Shown here: one piece after another, positions 63,426-64,000 of the stretch
How positions within the stretch are numbered: position 1 is the stretch's first letter
Layout of the letters: the number at the start of each line of letters is the position of its first letter
From: Lactobacillus sp. ESL0677
GTDB lineage: Bacteria; Bacillota; Bacilli; Lactobacillales; Lactobacillaceae
Length of the DNA stretch: 64,000 nucleotides
Assembly (NCBI RefSeq): GCF_029392875.1
Contig: NZ_CP113946.1
Location: forward strand, 496,001-560,000
Direction of reading: 5' to 3'
The notes under the pieces: model-generated
Database searches by the model: none
What the model saw: the letters and a program-made list of their open reading frames with translations, nothing else
Told to the model about the DNA's origin: nothing
Position numbers and translations under genes: made by a program

Positions 63426-64000
63426 GTTTAATAAATTTGTTTCAAGCTGAATTTTTGAAACTAAGACACACAAATTATTTTTGGATTCATGTTGCTTTGC
63501 CTTTATTAGGAGCAATATTATGTGCTAGCTATTTTTTGATGACTAAGTATCGTTTCACTACTTTTCTAATCAATTATTTCTTGATAATTGCGCTTAGTTA
63601 TCCATTTGCCTGCAGTTATGCTTGCAATAATATTTTTGAACAAGAAATAAGTAATGGTTGTTTTAATCTCTTGAGTGTAACTAAGCGTTGGCAAATTCTG
63701 CTAGTTAAATTGTGTTATCTGTTAATTAGTAGCTTAATTTCTTGCCTTTTAGCGATTTTTACATTTATTGGTCTACTCAAAATAATGCACGCTAAAATAA
63801 TAATTAATGTAAGCTATTTGTTAGGAATGTGTTTGCTCATTTGGGGCAGTAACTGCTCGACATATCTTGTTCATAGCTTTTTAGAATTAAAGTTTGGTCA
63901 TAATGTTAGTTTAGTCTGTGCTGCTTTTGAATTTTTGTTAGCAGCATTATTATTAACTGATTTAGGTAATTTGATTTGGCCATTTTTTCCTAGTAGTTGG
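63422..64000 (+). CDS. ABC permease (LanG type), truncated by window end
   Basis: ATG 63422 overlaps the preceding stop (ATGA). 193 codons are open to the last base. It opens MSLINLFQAEFLKLRHTNYF, the usual cytosolic start of lantibiotic-protection permeases, and shows about five helices so far. Paralogous to the interrupted permease. The 3' end lies outside. Confidence 0.85.
   Translation, partial: MSLINLFQAEFLKLRHTNYFWIHVALPLLGAILCASYFLMTKYRFTTFLINYFLIIALSYPFACSYACNNIFEQEISNGCFNLLSVTKRWQILLVKLCYLLISSLISCLLAIFTFIGLLKIMHAKIIINVSYLLGMCLLIWGSNCSTYLVHSFLELKFGHNVSLVCAAFEFLLAALLLTDLGNLIWPFFPSSW

Noticed and set aside
1..64000. CRISPR array, prophage or rRNA operon
   Set aside because: No regularly spaced short repeats, phage structural genes, integrase or rRNA sequences were seen.

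Overview
The window reads as chromosome from a low-GC Lactobacillus, most likely Lactobacillus sensu stricto (acidophilus/delbrueckii relatives). Evidence for this is the block clpE - small ORF - ptsH - ptsI - spx - mecA - coiA - spxH-like - CYTH - relQ - nadK - rluD-like, a mevalonate-type isoprenoid operon, a D-2-hydroxyisocaproate dehydrogenase-type enzyme, frequent TTG/GTG starts and strong AGGAGG-like ribosome binding sites. No prophage, integrase or CRISPR array is visible. Assignments come from reading motifs by eye; no database search was run.

Region 1 (1-10.5 kb) is a defence island. After the 3' part of an rlmD gene comes a very AT-rich stretch with a tightly coupled three-gene operon of unknown function (861-3014). 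Then come a lone beta-class DNA methyltransferase on the minus strand, a complete DpnII-type GATC restriction-modification set (two methylases and the nuclease), a second PD-(D/E)XK-like nuclease, a single-chain GmrSD-type (DUF262/DUF1524) enzyme and a MazEF-like toxin-antitoxin pair. The unknown operon is the best candidate for an undescribed system.

Region 2 (10.6-19.4 kb) starts with a decayed gluconokinase gene (frameshift plus altered active-site motif) and a GNAT gene whose start is out of frame. A permease then diverges from four tandem paralogous amidohydrolases. A T-box riboswitch sits inside that array, upstream of the third copy, so part of it should respond to an uncharged tRNA. 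This points to a peptide or amino-acid-derivative catabolic locus.

Region 3 (19.4-27.2 kb) is mixed housekeeping: a DHA2 efflux pump, a D-2-hydroxyacid dehydrogenase, a coupled trio (degenerate GH25-like protein, DEAD-box helicase, PTS EIIC), tRNA-Arg(CCT) and UDP-GlcNAc 2-epimerase.

Region 4 (27.2-35.3 kb) looks like a shikimate/quinate locus. A LysR regulator diverges from an MFS carrier, an FMN/FAD fumarate-reductase-like enzyme, a shikimate dehydrogenase and a type I dehydroquinase. An internally deleted IS3-family remnant, a small membrane protein and another MFS carrier follow. The simplest model is import of shikimate/quinate and its use as an electron sink.

Region 5 (35.5-51 kb) holds GtrA-like protein, flavodoxin, methionine aminopeptidase, YihY, GalU, the upper mevalonate operon (thiolase, HMG-CoA reductase, HMG-CoA synthase), a surface alpha/beta hydrolase, a second full rlmD, recX, a CBS-domain protein and prfC. 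Between the hydrolase and rlmD lies a cre-overlapped promoter followed by a terminator and no convincing gene, a candidate small RNA.

Region 6 (51-64 kb) is a stress and global-control block (clpE behind a CIRCE operator, PTS general proteins, Spx/MecA/SpxH-like proteostasis, CoiA, RelQ, NadK). It ends in a lantibiotic-immunity-type ABC transporter whose first permease carries an in-frame TGA and whose second permease runs off the window.
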